57,715 bases of DNA from an uncultured Nostoc sp. (GTDB taxonomy: Bacteria; Cyanobacteriota; Cyanobacteriia; Cyanobacteriales; Nostocaceae), in assembly GCF_937863485.1 (NCBI RefSeq), contig NZ_CALMFY010000191.1, forward strand, positions 1 to 57,715. The letters run 5' to 3'. The translations under genes were made by a program, and so were the position numbers. The notes below the pieces were generated by a model, which was not told where the DNA came from, did not search any database, and saw only the letters and a program-made list of their open reading frames with translations. Positions 49,167-57,715 of the stretch are shown here, one piece after another (within the stretch, counting starts at the first letter, position 1; each line of letters opens with the position of its first letter).

Positions 49167-49868
49167 ATGACCTCTGCAACCGATCCATCCACCGCCCTCA
49201 CCCCGTTCCCAGACCATACACAGCTTCCTGAGTCTGACGGTACATTCGTGAAAAACTTTCAGGAACATCCCCAAAGCATTCTTCTAACAGACTCGATTAA
49301 ACCGATATTACAAAAACGTCATCCTGATGGGCAATACTGTATTGGTCAAGATAGCGGTATCTACTGGCGGATGACTGACCCCCCAGAAAAAGGTGCAGAA
49401 GCACCAGACTGGTTTTATGTAGGGAATGTACCACCTACTCTGAATGGGCAAACGCGCAGGTCTTATGTACTATGGCGAGAGTTTATTGCCCCATTGATTG
49501 CATTGGAATTTGTTTCTGGCGATGGTAGTGAAGAAAGAGATAAAACTCCTTGGAAGGGGAAATTTTGGATTTATGAGCAGGTGATTCGTCCACCCTTCTA
49601 TGGCATTTATGAAGTGAATAAAGCCTGTGTGGAAGTTTATGAATTAATTGGTGGACAATATCAGTTATTAACAGCAAATGAACGTGGACATTATCCTATA
49701 CATCCTTTAGAGGTTGAGTTAGGAATTTGGCATGGACAATATCAGAATATGGAATTACCTTGGCTACGTTGGTGGGATTCGCAAGGTAATTTGTTGTTGA
49801 CTGGTGAGGAAAGGGCCGATCGCTTAACTGCCCAATTGCGATCGCTCGGCGTTGAACCAAATGCATAA
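49167..49868 (+). CDS. Uma2-family (DUF820) putative nuclease, copy 2
   Basis: 233 residues, nearly identical to copy 1 over the first 205 (same PDWFYVGN and IALEFVSGDGSEERDK motifs). It lacks the expanded coiled-coil heptads: after LLLTG it goes directly to EERADRLTAQL. The similarity begins about 45 bases before the ATG (CGCTTGCTAAA...ACTCCTGC), so the duplicated segment includes the leader. Forms the right flank of the cassette. Confidence 0.8.
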   Translation: MTSATDPSTALTPFPDHTQLPESDGTFVKNFQEHPQSILLTDSIKPILQKRHPDGQYCIGQDSGIYWRMTDPPEKGAEAPDWFYVGNVPPTLNGQTRRSYVLWREFIAPLIALEFVSGDGSEERDKTPWKGKFWIYEQVIRPPFYGIYEVNKACVEVYELIGGQYQLLTANERGHYPIHPLEVELGIWHGQYQNMELPWLRWWDSQGNLLLTGEERADRLTAQLRSLGVEPNA

Positions 49869-49885
49869 TCTTGACCAAAAATCAA

Positions 49886-51016
49886 CTATTTATTCACATC
49901 CAACAACCGCGAAGTTTGTAACCGACTCATCCACTTCTCTAAATAAATTCGATTACCTTTTTCCTCAGAAGGATCTTTAGTATCCAAAGGATAAGGCATC
50001 AGTCCCAAAATCGTTGCTGTCGTCACGCAAAACATCGATTTTTGGAAACTCATGCAAATTTGGACTCGCAAATCATCTTCACCCCGGAGACTGCGACGAT
50101 AAATTTCGTGCAAATACTCTGGAAGATAATGACGCATATCCTGCATCAACAGGGTGGGAGGAATACCCGCACCGCCTATGGGTAAGGGATCGGCATACAA
50201 TGCGCCATATTGAAATCGACTTTGATCTGGGGGAATTTGAGCTCCTTGGGCGTTATATGAAACAGTACCGTGGAAAGGAGTTCCTCGGAAGAATACTGCT
50301 TCTACATAAGGTATTGCTGTATCTGCTAAGAAGGTCAAACCAACGCTTTTGGGAATGATTTCATAGACTTCATTCCGAATTTTGACGGCGTAGGTAATTG
50401 GGTTTGATGCATTTGCCACTAAACCTGCTTTAATATGGTCTACAACTTGGGGAATTGATTTGATTTCGCCTCGGTCGTAGCGGTCTGATAAGTTGAGGAA
50501 CATATCAGCCATGACTCGCCAGAATTGACCTAAACCCGTGTAGTAAGCAGAGACACGCAACTGTTCTGTTAAAAAGTCTGGAAACAGTTGGTTAATACCC
50601 GGAATAAAAGGATTATTTTTAAATTTTGCAGCGATAACGGCTTGCGCTTTTTCTTGAAATTCTTGTGTGTCTAAATACGTATCTAGTCCGCCGCCACCGT
50701 GCCACATCATGCCTTTCATGCAATACTCGGCATATTCAAAATTAATTCGTTCATGCCACCAGTGACGGAGTAGTTTCTGAAAAGAAACCTCTCCATTAAA
50801 GTATTTAAAAAATGGGAAAAATATTAAAAACTGATGCTCGGCAATATAGTTAAGATTTTTTGAGTAGGCATCTAAAACTACGCCATAGCTTTTAAGAATA
50901 CCAACAACTTCCAGGACATTTTCTGGATTATCGGGGAGTAATGCCTCTCCTTTTTGCAAACGTTCAATATACTCAGCTAAGGGATTGTGAGTCGTTTTCT
51001 TTTTAATAGTTACCAT
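49886..51016 (-). CDS. cupB: CO2 hydration protein of NDH-1 (CupB/ChpX type)
   Basis: 376 residues. Cup proteins bind NDH-1MS complexes and convert CO2 to bicarbonate with energy from electron flow. Characteristic segments are FPFFKYFNGEVSFQKLLRHWWHERINFEYAEYCMKGMMWHGGGGLDTYLD (family core; His and Cys for a metal site) and QFWRVMADMFL. It is the third gene behind ndhF4 and ndhD4 on the minus strand. ATG 51016 with GGAGAG. The linkage to the ccm operon and the partner genes point to the CupB (constitutive) rather than the CupA type; this is inferred. Confidence 0.88.
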   Translation of the reverse strand: MVTIKKKTTHNPLAEYIERLQKGEALLPDNPENVLEVVGILKSYGVVLDAYSKNLNYIAEHQFLIFFPFFKYFNGEVSFQKLLRHWWHERINFEYAEYCMKGMMWHGGGGLDTYLDTQEFQEKAQAVIAAKFKNNPFIPGINQLFPDFLTEQLRVSAYYTGLGQFWRVMADMFLNLSDRYDRGEIKSIPQVVDHIKAGLVANASNPITYAVKIRNEVYEIIPKSVGLTFLADTAIPYVEAVFFRGTPFHGTVSYNAQGAQIPPDQSRFQYGALYADPLPIGGAGIPPTLLMQDMRHYLPEYLHEIYRRSLRGEDDLRVQICMSFQKSMFCVTTATILGLMPYPLDTKDPSEEKGNRIYLEKWMSRLQTSRLLDVNK

Positions 51017-51161
51017 TGCTATCTCTCCAAAAGTATAGGGATTAGGGATTTAATACTGGGGATTGGACATTGAAAAGAGCCACAGAGGCAAGGGGCAGAG
51101 GGGAAAACTCTTTCTTCTCCCTTGCTCCCTGCTCCCTGCTCCCCTGCTTCTTCCCCAGTCC
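51017..51161. repeat. heptamer repeats between cupB and ndhD4
   Basis: GGGATTAGGGATTTAATACT and GGGGATTGGACATTG face CCCTAATCCCCAGTCCCC, with CCCTGCTCCCTGCTCCCCTG in between. Inverted heptamer family. Confidence 0.7.
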
Positions 51162-52667
51162 CTAATCCCCAGTCCCCATTGTTTTATCCAAGGACACTGT
51201 TGCTACTACGTTTTGGGTATTTACCATTGCTGTAATTGTTGGTTCAGTCCAGCGCACTAACCAGCCAGGTTGAATGCCGAAAATCACAATCAGCACAGCT
51301 AAAATTGCAGCTGGGGCGCGATCGCTCCAATACACTCGCGGCAAGTTGGTAACTTGTGCAGACAGGCGTCCAAAAAAGGCGCGGTTGAGAAGTATTAGAA
51401 AGTAAACCGCGGTTAAGCCTGTACCAATCATTGATAGCAGCGTTTGCACCGGAAAAACTGGGAAGCTACCCCGAAAAATAATGAATTCGGAAACAAATCC
51501 CAGCATTCCCGGTATACCAGCGCTGGCCATGACTCCCACAACAATCAAGCTACCAATTACGGGCATACCGCGTTCTGGGTTCAGCAGTCCTTGAAGAACT
51601 TCTAAATCGCGGCTTCCGGCTTTTTTATACACAACCCCTACTAGTAAAAACAGCATGGCGGAAATCAAGCCGTGGCTAATCATCTCCATAACAGCACCCA
51701 ACACGCTTAATGGTGTAGCCGCAGCCGCCGCTAAAAGTACGTAGCCCATGTGTCCAATGGAACTGTATGCCACCATTTTTTTCATATCAGTTTGAGCGAT
51801 CGCGCAGGATGCACCATACAGTACACTCACTACTGCCCAAGTCGCTAACCAAGGAGCCACATAAGCCCAAGCTTCTGGTAACAAATTCATGCCAAACCGC
51901 AGTAAGCCGTAAGTTCCCAACTTCAACAACACCCCAGCCAACAGCACAGAAATTGGTGTGGAAGCTTCAACGTGAGCATCTGGCAACCAAGTATGGAAGG
52001 GAACTAAGGGAATTTTAATCCCGAAACCTACCAAAATCCCCGCTAGCAGTAAAAGCTGTGTCGCTAAAGGTAGAGTCGTCGCGTTCAAGGTTGCTAGTGC
52101 AAAGTTAGAGGAACCACTCAGCCAAACCATGCCAAGGAAACTTGCCAAAATCAAGATTCCAGAAACGGCGGTATAAATGAGAAATTTTGTTGCCGCATAA
52201 CCCCGCTTGGCTCCACCCCAAATAGCAATCAAGAGATACAGCGGAATTAGTTCCAATTCGTAAAACAGGAAAAATAGCAGTAAATCCTGTGCCAGAAAGG
52301 CTCCAGTCACCCCAGCGCTTAATAATAGGATCAAAGAGTAATAAAATTTAGGACGCTGTAAAGATTCATCGCTGCTGTAGATGGCAATGCAAGTTAACAA
52401 TCCATTTAAAATCAGCAACGGCAAAGATAAACCATCTATCCCAAGATTATAGTTCAAGCCTAAAACATCTACCCAAGGGACAGACTCGGCAAACTGTTGA
52501 GTGATTTCCCCTGGATGGAACTGAATTGCTAGTACGATTGTCCACAAGAAAACAATACTGGCAAACACCAAAGCCACCCCACGGGCAAACTTCCCACTGA
52601 TACCAGAGGGCGAGAAACCAATTAAACCTGCACCGATTAACGGCACTAGAATTAAAACACTAAGCAT
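51162..52667 (-). CDS. ndhD4: NADH dehydrogenase subunit 4 (NDH-1, CO2-uptake type)
   Basis: 501 residues and about 14 membrane helices of the Mrp-antiporter-like family. Landmarks include the helix SLPLLILNGLLTCIAIY, FFLFYELELIPLYLLIAIWGG with the Glu of the proton channel, and LPDAHVEASTPISVLLAGVLLKLGTYGLLRF. It pumps protons in the NDH-1 complex. Because its neighbours are ndhF4 and cupB, it is called the D4 paralogue. ATG 52667. Confidence 0.92.
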   Translation of the reverse strand: MLSVLILVPLIGAGLIGFSPSGISGKFARGVALVFASIVFLWTIVLAIQFHPGEITQQFAESVPWVDVLGLNYNLGIDGLSLPLLILNGLLTCIAIYSSDESLQRPKFYYSLILLLSAGVTGAFLAQDLLLFFLFYELELIPLYLLIAIWGGAKRGYAATKFLIYTAVSGILILASFLGMVWLSGSSNFALATLNATTLPLATQLLLLAGILVGFGIKIPLVPFHTWLPDAHVEASTPISVLLAGVLLKLGTYGLLRFGMNLLPEAWAYVAPWLATWAVVSVLYGASCAIAQTDMKKMVAYSSIGHMGYVLLAAAAATPLSVLGAVMEMISHGLISAMLFLLVGVVYKKAGSRDLEVLQGLLNPERGMPVIGSLIVVGVMASAGIPGMLGFVSEFIIFRGSFPVFPVQTLLSMIGTGLTAVYFLILLNRAFFGRLSAQVTNLPRVYWSDRAPAAILAVLIVIFGIQPGWLVRWTEPTITAMVNTQNVVATVSLDKTMGTGD

Positions 52668-52738
52668 AGAATTCAGATAAGGAGAGCAGGGGAAAGGGGA
52701 GCAGAAGAGAATAAACTTTTAACTCCTAACTCCTGTAC

Positions 52739-52758
52739 AGACGCGATTAATCGCGTCT
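52739..52758. terminator. 20-base perfect palindrome between ndhF4 and ndhD4
   Basis: AGACGCGATT and its exact complement, three bases after the ndhF4 stop. Same family as 27722-27745. It could trim or attenuate the operon message. Confidence 0.6.
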
Positions 52759-52761
52759 CAG

Positions 52762-54618
52762 TTAAAAAGGCAATTTATCTAGTAAACCCGATGACCAGCT
52801 GATGAAAAAACCCAGGACGCTGACAACTGCTAGGATGGTCAACATATAGCCCTGAGATTGCCCAGAAATGCTGTATTTTAAAGTTTGTCCGCCGAGAATT
52901 GTCGCAAACCCAACCAAGTTTACTAGACCATCGACTAAATAGCGATCGCTCCAAGCAGAAATTTTAGATAGCAGTGCTACTGCACCTACCACAGTTACAC
53001 GATAAACTCGATCAATATAAAAATCATAACCTAACAAGTCTTGCAGAAATCTCCACGCCAAGATTGTGGATCTTGACCAAGCTTTATGCAGATAAACTGT
53101 ACACCCTACACCTATACCCACCGCAGTAGAAGCAAACAACGCTAACGCCACATACCAATTAATACTTTCCCAATCTGGTAGTAAGTACCATTGCTGTAGC
53201 ATCAAAGGCAAAAGCAAAGTCAGCACTGTGAGAATCACCATTGGCAAGGCCATCTGCCAAGCAACTTCTGGGGTACGACGGGTCTTTTGTTGCGGTTTCC
53301 CCCAGAAGACTAATCTGAAAACTCTGGTCAAGTTCAATGCTGTCAAGCCATTGACCAATAATAAAACCCCAATCACCCAAGGGCTAATATTCACGAAACC
53401 GTCAGCCCATGCTAGCATTGCCCAAAAGCCTCCCAATGGTAGCAGTGTTACCATCCCCGCAGAACCGACAATAAAGGCAGTGGTGGTGGCTGGCATCCGT
53501 GACCACAGACCGCCCATTTCTGTCAAGTCTTGGCTTTGGGTAGTCAAAATTACTGAACCAGAACTCATGAATAATAATGCTTTAGCGATCGCATGAGTTA
53601 ACAGCAACATCAAGGCCACACCCCCTTGCTGCAACCCCACCGCCAAAAACACTAAGCCCATGTATGCACTGGTGGAATGAGACAGCGATCGCTTAATATC
53701 AATTTGAGCTATGGATACTAATGTTGCCCCAATCGCTGTCACCGTGCCCATGACTACCAATACATTCAAGGCAACTGGCGACAGGGCTAACAATGGTTGC
53801 AGTTTATACAGTAGATAAGCACCACCAGCTACTACCAGCGAGTTTCGCATTACCGAGGCGGGATTGGGCCCTTCCATTGCCTCATCTAACCACAGGTGCA
53901 GTGGAAATTGGGCACATTTACCAGCAGGCCCAGCAATTAACGCCAACCCCAGCAATGCTGATGTCATTGGGCTTAAATTAGCTGTTTGCGCCCACTCATA
54001 TAAATCTGAAAAGTTCAAACTGCCGGCTAAGGTAGAAAGCGTTACCACAGCCATCAGCAGCAACAAGTCTCCCACCCGTTTGGTTAAAAATGCATCCCGC
54101 GCCGCTGTCACCACTAGCGGTTGAGCATACCAGAACCCCACCAACAAGTAAGTCGAAAGTGTTAGGACTTCCAATAGGGCATAGCTAAGAAACAAAGAAT
54201 CACTGATTGCTAGACCACTCAGCGCTGCTTCAAAAAATCCCAGCAGCCCAAAAAAACGCGCCAACGACCAGTCTTTTTCCATGTAACCCAGAGCGTAAAC
54301 TTGTGCCAGTAAGCTTAACCCTGTAATTAAAACTGTTGCCCCAATGCTGATTGGCGATAGTTCCAAGCTAAAAGATAAGTCTAAATCCGCAGCTTTGAAC
54401 CAGCTCACCAGTAGGTTTTCTGGTTCTCTATCCCAGATATTTTTAAATACAAACAGGCTATGAGCAAAAGCAAAAACTGTCGTTAACAAGTTTATGTATG
54501 CCGCAGGTCTTGGCCCTGTTCGCCGAATTATCCCTATTCCCCACGGCAACGTCAAAATTGCACCCAATAAGCTATATAAAGGCACAAACCAACTTGTTGA
54601 AAATAGAAATTGATTCAT
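52762..54618 (-). CDS. ndhF4: NADH dehydrogenase subunit 5 (NDH-1, CO2-uptake type)
   Basis: 618 residues and about 15 membrane helices. The proton-channel family core is YALLEVLTLSTYLLVGFWYAQP, FPLHLWLDEAMEGPNPASVMRNSLVVAGGAYLL and HSTSAYMGLVFLAVGLQQGG, with Lys/Glu in channel positions. It is shorter than respiratory NdhF1, as expected for the F3/F4 paralogues of CO2-uptake complexes. First gene of the ndhF4-ndhD4-cupB operon, divergent from ccmK1. Confidence 0.92.
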   Translation of the reverse strand: MNQFLFSTSWFVPLYSLLGAILTLPWGIGIIRRTGPRPAAYINLLTTVFAFAHSLFVFKNIWDREPENLLVSWFKAADLDLSFSLELSPISIGATVLITGLSLLAQVYALGYMEKDWSLARFFGLLGFFEAALSGLAISDSLFLSYALLEVLTLSTYLLVGFWYAQPLVVTAARDAFLTKRVGDLLLLMAVVTLSTLAGSLNFSDLYEWAQTANLSPMTSALLGLALIAGPAGKCAQFPLHLWLDEAMEGPNPASVMRNSLVVAGGAYLLYKLQPLLALSPVALNVLVVMGTVTAIGATLVSIAQIDIKRSLSHSTSAYMGLVFLAVGLQQGGVALMLLLTHAIAKALLFMSSGSVILTTQSQDLTEMGGLWSRMPATTTAFIVGSAGMVTLLPLGGFWAMLAWADGFVNISPWVIGVLLLVNGLTALNLTRVFRLVFWGKPQQKTRRTPEVAWQMALPMVILTVLTLLLPLMLQQWYLLPDWESINWYVALALFASTAVGIGVGCTVYLHKAWSRSTILAWRFLQDLLGYDFYIDRVYRVTVVGAVALLSKISAWSDRYLVDGLVNLVGFATILGGQTLKYSISGQSQGYMLTILAVVSVLGFFISWSSGLLDKLPF

Positions 54619-55275
54619 TTAAATTTCCCTTGACGACTCAGCCTTGATTTTAAAAAAGCTTTCACACAATTATTTATTCTAAAAAATTAATTTAAGAAAA
54701 TATCAATGTTTTTTACTATTGTTTAAACTAAATTATCAGAAGTATTTTTACTTCACTTTCCTCTATTAAACTTCGATAAAATATAACTTTACATATGTAA
54801 AAGCATTTACTTGCCTTAACCTCACCGACCTTTTTACATTTGTATTTCTACTTTGGGCAAAGTACTTTATACGATATATTTGAAAAAATTATATATTTTT
54901 CACCTAGTCCTTGTACATCTAGCTAAAATTGGCAGAAGATAGTGGCAGCATAAGATACAGCCGTTTATCGCCACTCGCCAGATAAAATTACCCTTGGTTA
55001 TGAATGTCGTTATTGAAATGTGATAAAGAAATTATAAAGCATAAGTGGCTGCTCTAGGAATCAGTAAACTTTAATTGCTCAGAAGCGCAGATAAATTTAT
55101 GTTAAGTTTTTTAAAACTTTCTTATCATAAACTATTATAGTAATTTATATTGCCAGGAACGCCAAGCTTTCCTATGCTTAATTTGGAAGTGTTTTCTTAG
55201 CTCTAAGATAAAGCTCTCCCCGTCAAAAATTTTAAGCGACAGTACTGATTAGATTCATTTTGTAGGAGTTCTGCG
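54619..55275. other. divergent promoter region, ndhF4 and ccm operon
   Basis: About 660 AT-rich bases with no gene. It must hold the promoters of both CO2-concentrating operons. I could not pick out a CcmR/NdhR-type binding site with confidence. Confidence 0.55.
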
Positions 55276-55584
55276 ATGCCAATTGCAGTTGGAATGATTG
55301 AAACGAAGGGCTTTCCAGCAGTCGTAGAAGCTGCTGATGCGATGGTGAAAGCCGCCCGTGTCACTTTAGTAGGGTATGAAAAAATTGGTAGCGCTCGCGT
55401 CACCGTAATAGTTAGGGGAGATGTATCTGAAGTGCAAGCTTCCGTAGCTGCCGGGGTTGAAGCGGCGAAAAGAGTAAATGGTGGTGAAGTCTTATCCACT
55501 CACATCATTGCTCGTCCTCATGAAAACCTGGAATACGTCTTGCCGATTCGTTACACAGAAGCTGTGGAACAGTTCCGTACCTAA
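55276..55584 (+). CDS. ccmK1: carboxysome shell protein CcmK (first copy)
   Basis: 102 residues, single BMC domain forming hexameric shell tiles. Landmarks: [57 protein letters not shown] and [19 protein letters not shown] 55276 with TAGGAG. The pore loop around KIGS lines the hexamer centre. First gene of the operon. Confidence 0.96.
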   Translation: MPIAVGMIETKGFPAVVEAADAMVKAARVTLVGYEKIGSARVTVIVRGDVSEVQASVAAGVEAAKRVNGGEVLSTHIIARPHENLEYVLPIRYTEAVEQFRT

Positions 55585-55676
55585 GAGCTGTTTTAACAAA
55601 GTTAATTAACGCTCTTTACCTTTTTTGAGCATCGCTTTTGTCCAAGGCTAAAAACTTTAAATAGGGATTAAAACTA

Positions 55677-56021
55677 ATGTCAATTGCAGTGGGAATGGTT
55701 GAAACGCTAGGCTTTCCAGCGGTAGTGGAAGCTGCTGATGCGATGGTGAAGGCTGCCCGTGTTACTCTAGTCGGCTATGAAAAAATTGGCAGTGGTCGAG
55801 TTACGGTGATTGTTCGGGGTGACGTGTCGGAAGTGCAAGCTTCTGTGGCCGCAGGTGTTGAATCAGTGAAGCGAGTCAACGGCGGACAAGTGTTATCTAC
55901 TCACATTATTGCTCGTCCTCACGAGAACTTGGAATACGTCTTACCAATTCGGTATACAGAAGACGTAGAGCAGTTCCGGGAAAATGTGAATGCAATTCGT
56001 CCTTTCGGTAGAAGACCGTAA
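55677..56021 (+). CDS. ccmK2: carboxysome shell protein CcmK (second copy)
   Basis: 114 residues. Same BMC fold, differing from the first by TLGF for [12 protein letters not shown] for KIGSARVT, and a longer basic C-terminal tail ([13 protein letters not shown]). Ninety-two bases after ccmK1, which suggests readthrough in one operon. The two paralogues may mix in the shell. Confidence 0.96.
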   Translation: MSIAVGMVETLGFPAVVEAADAMVKAARVTLVGYEKIGSGRVTVIVRGDVSEVQASVAAGVESVKRVNGGQVLSTHIIARPHENLEYVLPIRYTEDVEQFRENVNAIRPFGRRP

Positions 56022-56027
56022 TTTGTA

Positions 56028-56330
56028 ATGCAAGTCGCTAAAGTTCGCGGCACAGTAGTTAGCACCCAAAAAGATCCAAGTCTTAGAGGTGTCAAACTAC
56101 TGTTGTTACAATTAGTAGATGAAGACGGAAACATCCTGCCAGAATATGAGGTAGCAGCAGATAGTGTGGGAGCAGGAGTAGATGAGTGGGTACTTGTCAG
56201 TCGTGGCAGTGCTGCTCGTAAAGTTGTTGGCAATGAACAGCGACCATTAGATGCAGTGGTAGTAGCGATCATAGATACCATTCACGTTGAAGATCGCATG
56301 ATCTACAGCAAAAAAGATCAATATCGATAG
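56028..56330 (+). CDS. ccmL: carboxysome vertex protein CcmL
   Basis: 100 residues of the EutN/CcmL pentamer family: MQVAKVRGTVVSTQKDPSL, LLLQLVDEDGN, GAGVDEWVLVSRGSAAR. Pentamers cap the vertices of the icosahedral shell. Starts six bases after the ccmK2 stop. Confidence 0.96.
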   Translation: MQVAKVRGTVVSTQKDPSLRGVKLLLLQLVDEDGNILPEYEVAADSVGAGVDEWVLVSRGSAARKVVGNEQRPLDAVVVAIIDTIHVEDRMIYSKKDQYR

Positions 56331-56423
56331 TCAACAGTTAGAGAAGTGAGGAGTGAGGAGTGAAAGTTAAAACTTATAACTCCTAACTCATAACTCCTAA
56401 CTTAATACAGGAGGAGTCTCGAA

Positions 56424-57715
56424 ATGGCAGTCCGCAACACGGCGGCACCCCCAACCCCGTGGTCAAGGAATTTAGCTGAACCCAAAATCCATGAAACTGC
56501 CTTTGTACATTCATTCTCCAATGTGATTGGAGATGTGCGGATAGGTGCAAATGTAATCGTTGCCCCGGGGACTACGATTAGAGCAGATGAAGGCAGACCT
56601 TTTTATATTGGTGAAAACACTAATATTCAAGATGGGGTTGTGATTCATGGGTTGGAGCAAGGTCGAGTAATTGGCGATGACCAAAATAAATACTCGGTAT
56701 GGGTAGGCAAAAATGCTTGTATTACCCATATGGCTCTAATTCATGGACCAGCTTATATAGGGGATAATTCCTTCATTGGCTTTCGCTCTACGGTGTTTAA
56801 TGCCAGAGTGGGTGCAGGTTGCATCGTGATGCTGCACGCTTTAATTCAAGACGTAGAAATTCCCCCAGGTAAATATGTACCTTCGGGAGCGATAATTACT
56901 AGCCAGCAGCAAGCTGACCGCTTGCCAGATGTGCAAGATCAGGATAAGGAATTTGCTCATCATGTGGTTGGGATTAATCAAGCACTCCGAGCTGGTTATC
57001 TTTGTGCTGCGGATAGCAAATGTATAGTACCCATTCGGGATGAGAACGCTAAATCTTATACAGGTAATGGTATTACGGTCTTAGAGTTGGAAAGGAGTAG
57101 TGAAGTGTCGAGCAATAGTTTGGGTGCAGAAACAATAGAGCAGTTGCGCTATCTATTGGAGCAAGGGTATAAGATTGGTACGGAACATGTAGACCAAAGA
57201 CGGTTCCGCACGGGTTCTTGGACTAGTTGCCAACCAATTGAAACGAGATCCATCGGTGAAGCGATCGCAGCATTAGAAAGCTGTGTAAGAAACCATAGCG
57301 GCGAGTATGTCCGACTATTTGGCATTGACAAAGGTAGACGACGTGTGTTAGAAAACATCATCCAACGCCCGGATGGTGATATTAAACCAGCTACCAACTT
57401 TAAAGCTCCTGCTAATCGTGGCAATAGCAGTTACAGCAGCAGTAATGGTAACAGTAACGGCTCTAGCAGTGGCAAAGTCAATGGCGAAACTGTAGAGCAA
57501 ATCCGCCAACTTCTGGCAGGTGGTTACAAAATTGGCATGGAACACGTAGATGAGCGCCGCTTCCGAACTGGTTCCTGGACTAGTTGCAAGCCAATTGAAG
57601 CAACTGCCATAAATCAAGTAATCTCCGCCTTGGAAGAATGTATAGAAAGCCATCAAGGCGAGTATGTGCGTTTAATCGGCATTGATCCCAAAGCTAAACG
57701 GCGGGTATTAGAGAC
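56424..57715 (+). CDS. ccmM: carboxysome assembly protein CcmM, partial (3' end off window)
   Basis: At least 430 residues, open to the window end. Residues about 20-200 form a gamma-carbonic anhydrase left-handed beta-helix with zinc His75, His102 and His107, and Cys194/Cys200 placed for the known regulatory disulfide. Then come repeated Rubisco-small-subunit-like (SSUL) modules, of which two are visible (about 235-320 and 355-430), each with [10 protein letters not shown] and a second Cys. CcmM crosslinks Rubisco in the carboxysome core. ATG 56424 with AGGAGG upstream. Confidence 0.96.
   Translation, partial: MAVRNTAAPPTPWSRNLAEPKIHETAFVHSFSNVIGDVRIGANVIVAPGTTIRADEGRPFYIGENTNIQDGVVIHGLEQGRVIGDDQNKYSVWVGKNACITHMALIHGPAYIGDNSFIGFRSTVFNARVGAGCIVMLHALIQDVEIPPGKYVPSGAIITSQQQADRLPDVQDQDKEFAHHVVGINQALRAGYLCAADSKCIVPIRDENAKSYTGNGITVLELERSSEVSSNSLGAETIEQLRYLLEQGYKIGTEHVDQRRFRTGSWTSCQPIETRSIGEAIAALESCVRNHSGEYVRLFGIDKGRRRVLENIIQRPDGDIKPATNFKAPANRGNSSYSSSNGNSNGSSSGKVNGETVEQIRQLLAGGYKIGMEHVDERRFRTGSWTSCKPIEATAINQVISALEECIESHQGEYVRLIGIDPKAKRRVLE
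57091..57107 (+). promoter_or_regulatory. internal ribosome site and GTG start for short CcmM
   Basis: AAAGGAG at 57091-57097 is followed seven bases later by an in-frame GTG (57105, codon 228), just after the carbonic-anhydrase domain and before the first SSUL module. This fits the known short CcmM form made by internal initiation in cyanobacteria. Confidence 0.75.

Overview
The window reads as chromosomal DNA of a filamentous, heterocyst-type cyanobacterium (Nostoc/Anabaena group). It carries photosynthesis genes (psbV, petE, petJ, petH, por, prk), carotenoid genes (crtP, crtB), a beta-carboxysome operon (ccmKKLM) and a divergent NDH-1 CO2-uptake operon (ndhF4-ndhD4-cupB). It also has many HIP1 octamers (GCGATCGC) and the small dispersed and heptamer repeats typical of Nostoc. 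This is inference from gene content; no species is named.

Layout. 1-2.4 kb: small unknown gene, then psbV, plastocyanin (petE) and cytochrome c6 (petJ), all +. 2.9-12.5 kb: TonB-like protein, lipase-like hydrolase, a cytochrome b6-like protein with one heme ligand missing, CPA-type antiporter, tRNA-Glu, START-like protein and a GAF histidine kinase whose phospho-acceptor His is Asp. 12.8-14.7 kb: HNH nuclease behind a possible attenuator, an unknown partner and a NodB-type deacetylase. 14.85-18.13 kb: a tRNA array that I resolve into 31 tRNA or tRNA-like genes covering all twenty amino acids, with its own promoter-like leader. Four of its tRNAs have small mobile repeats inside the T-loop. 18.1-33 kb: GH3 hexosaminidase, a PhyH-type oxygenase, crtP-crtB, tRNA-Ser, an ABC binding lipoprotein, an outer-membrane barrel, a structured 62-bp tandem repeat, sdhA, two paralogous pairs of tiny genes (DUF6888/DUF6887-like) and a homocysteine-biosynthesis-type protein. 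33-44.7 kb: unknown basic-tail protein, TPR protein, a Mn exporter under a yybP-ykoY riboswitch, por, metK, prk, a TnpB remnant, petH and hom. 44.8-49.9 kb: a three-gene cassette (DUF262 protein, DUF3696-type AAA ATPase, unknown protein) flanked by two near-identical Uma2-type nuclease genes in direct repeat. 49.9-57.7 kb: cupB-ndhD4-ndhF4 (-) facing ccmK1-ccmK2-ccmL-ccmM (+); ccmM runs off the window.

Functional links. psbV, petE, petJ and petH belong to the electron-transport chain. prk, the ccm operon and the NDH-1 CO2-uptake operon together concentrate and fix CO2. crtP and crtB overlap and make the first two steps of carotenoid synthesis.

The strongest candidates for something undescribed are (1) the tRNA array, with T-loop insertions bounded by TAC repeats and Leu-anticodon tRNAs without the long variable arm, and (2) the Uma2-flanked DUF262/AAA/unknown cassette, which looks like a defence-type module. 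Also notable are a tandem repeat with compensatory base changes and the Mn riboswitch.
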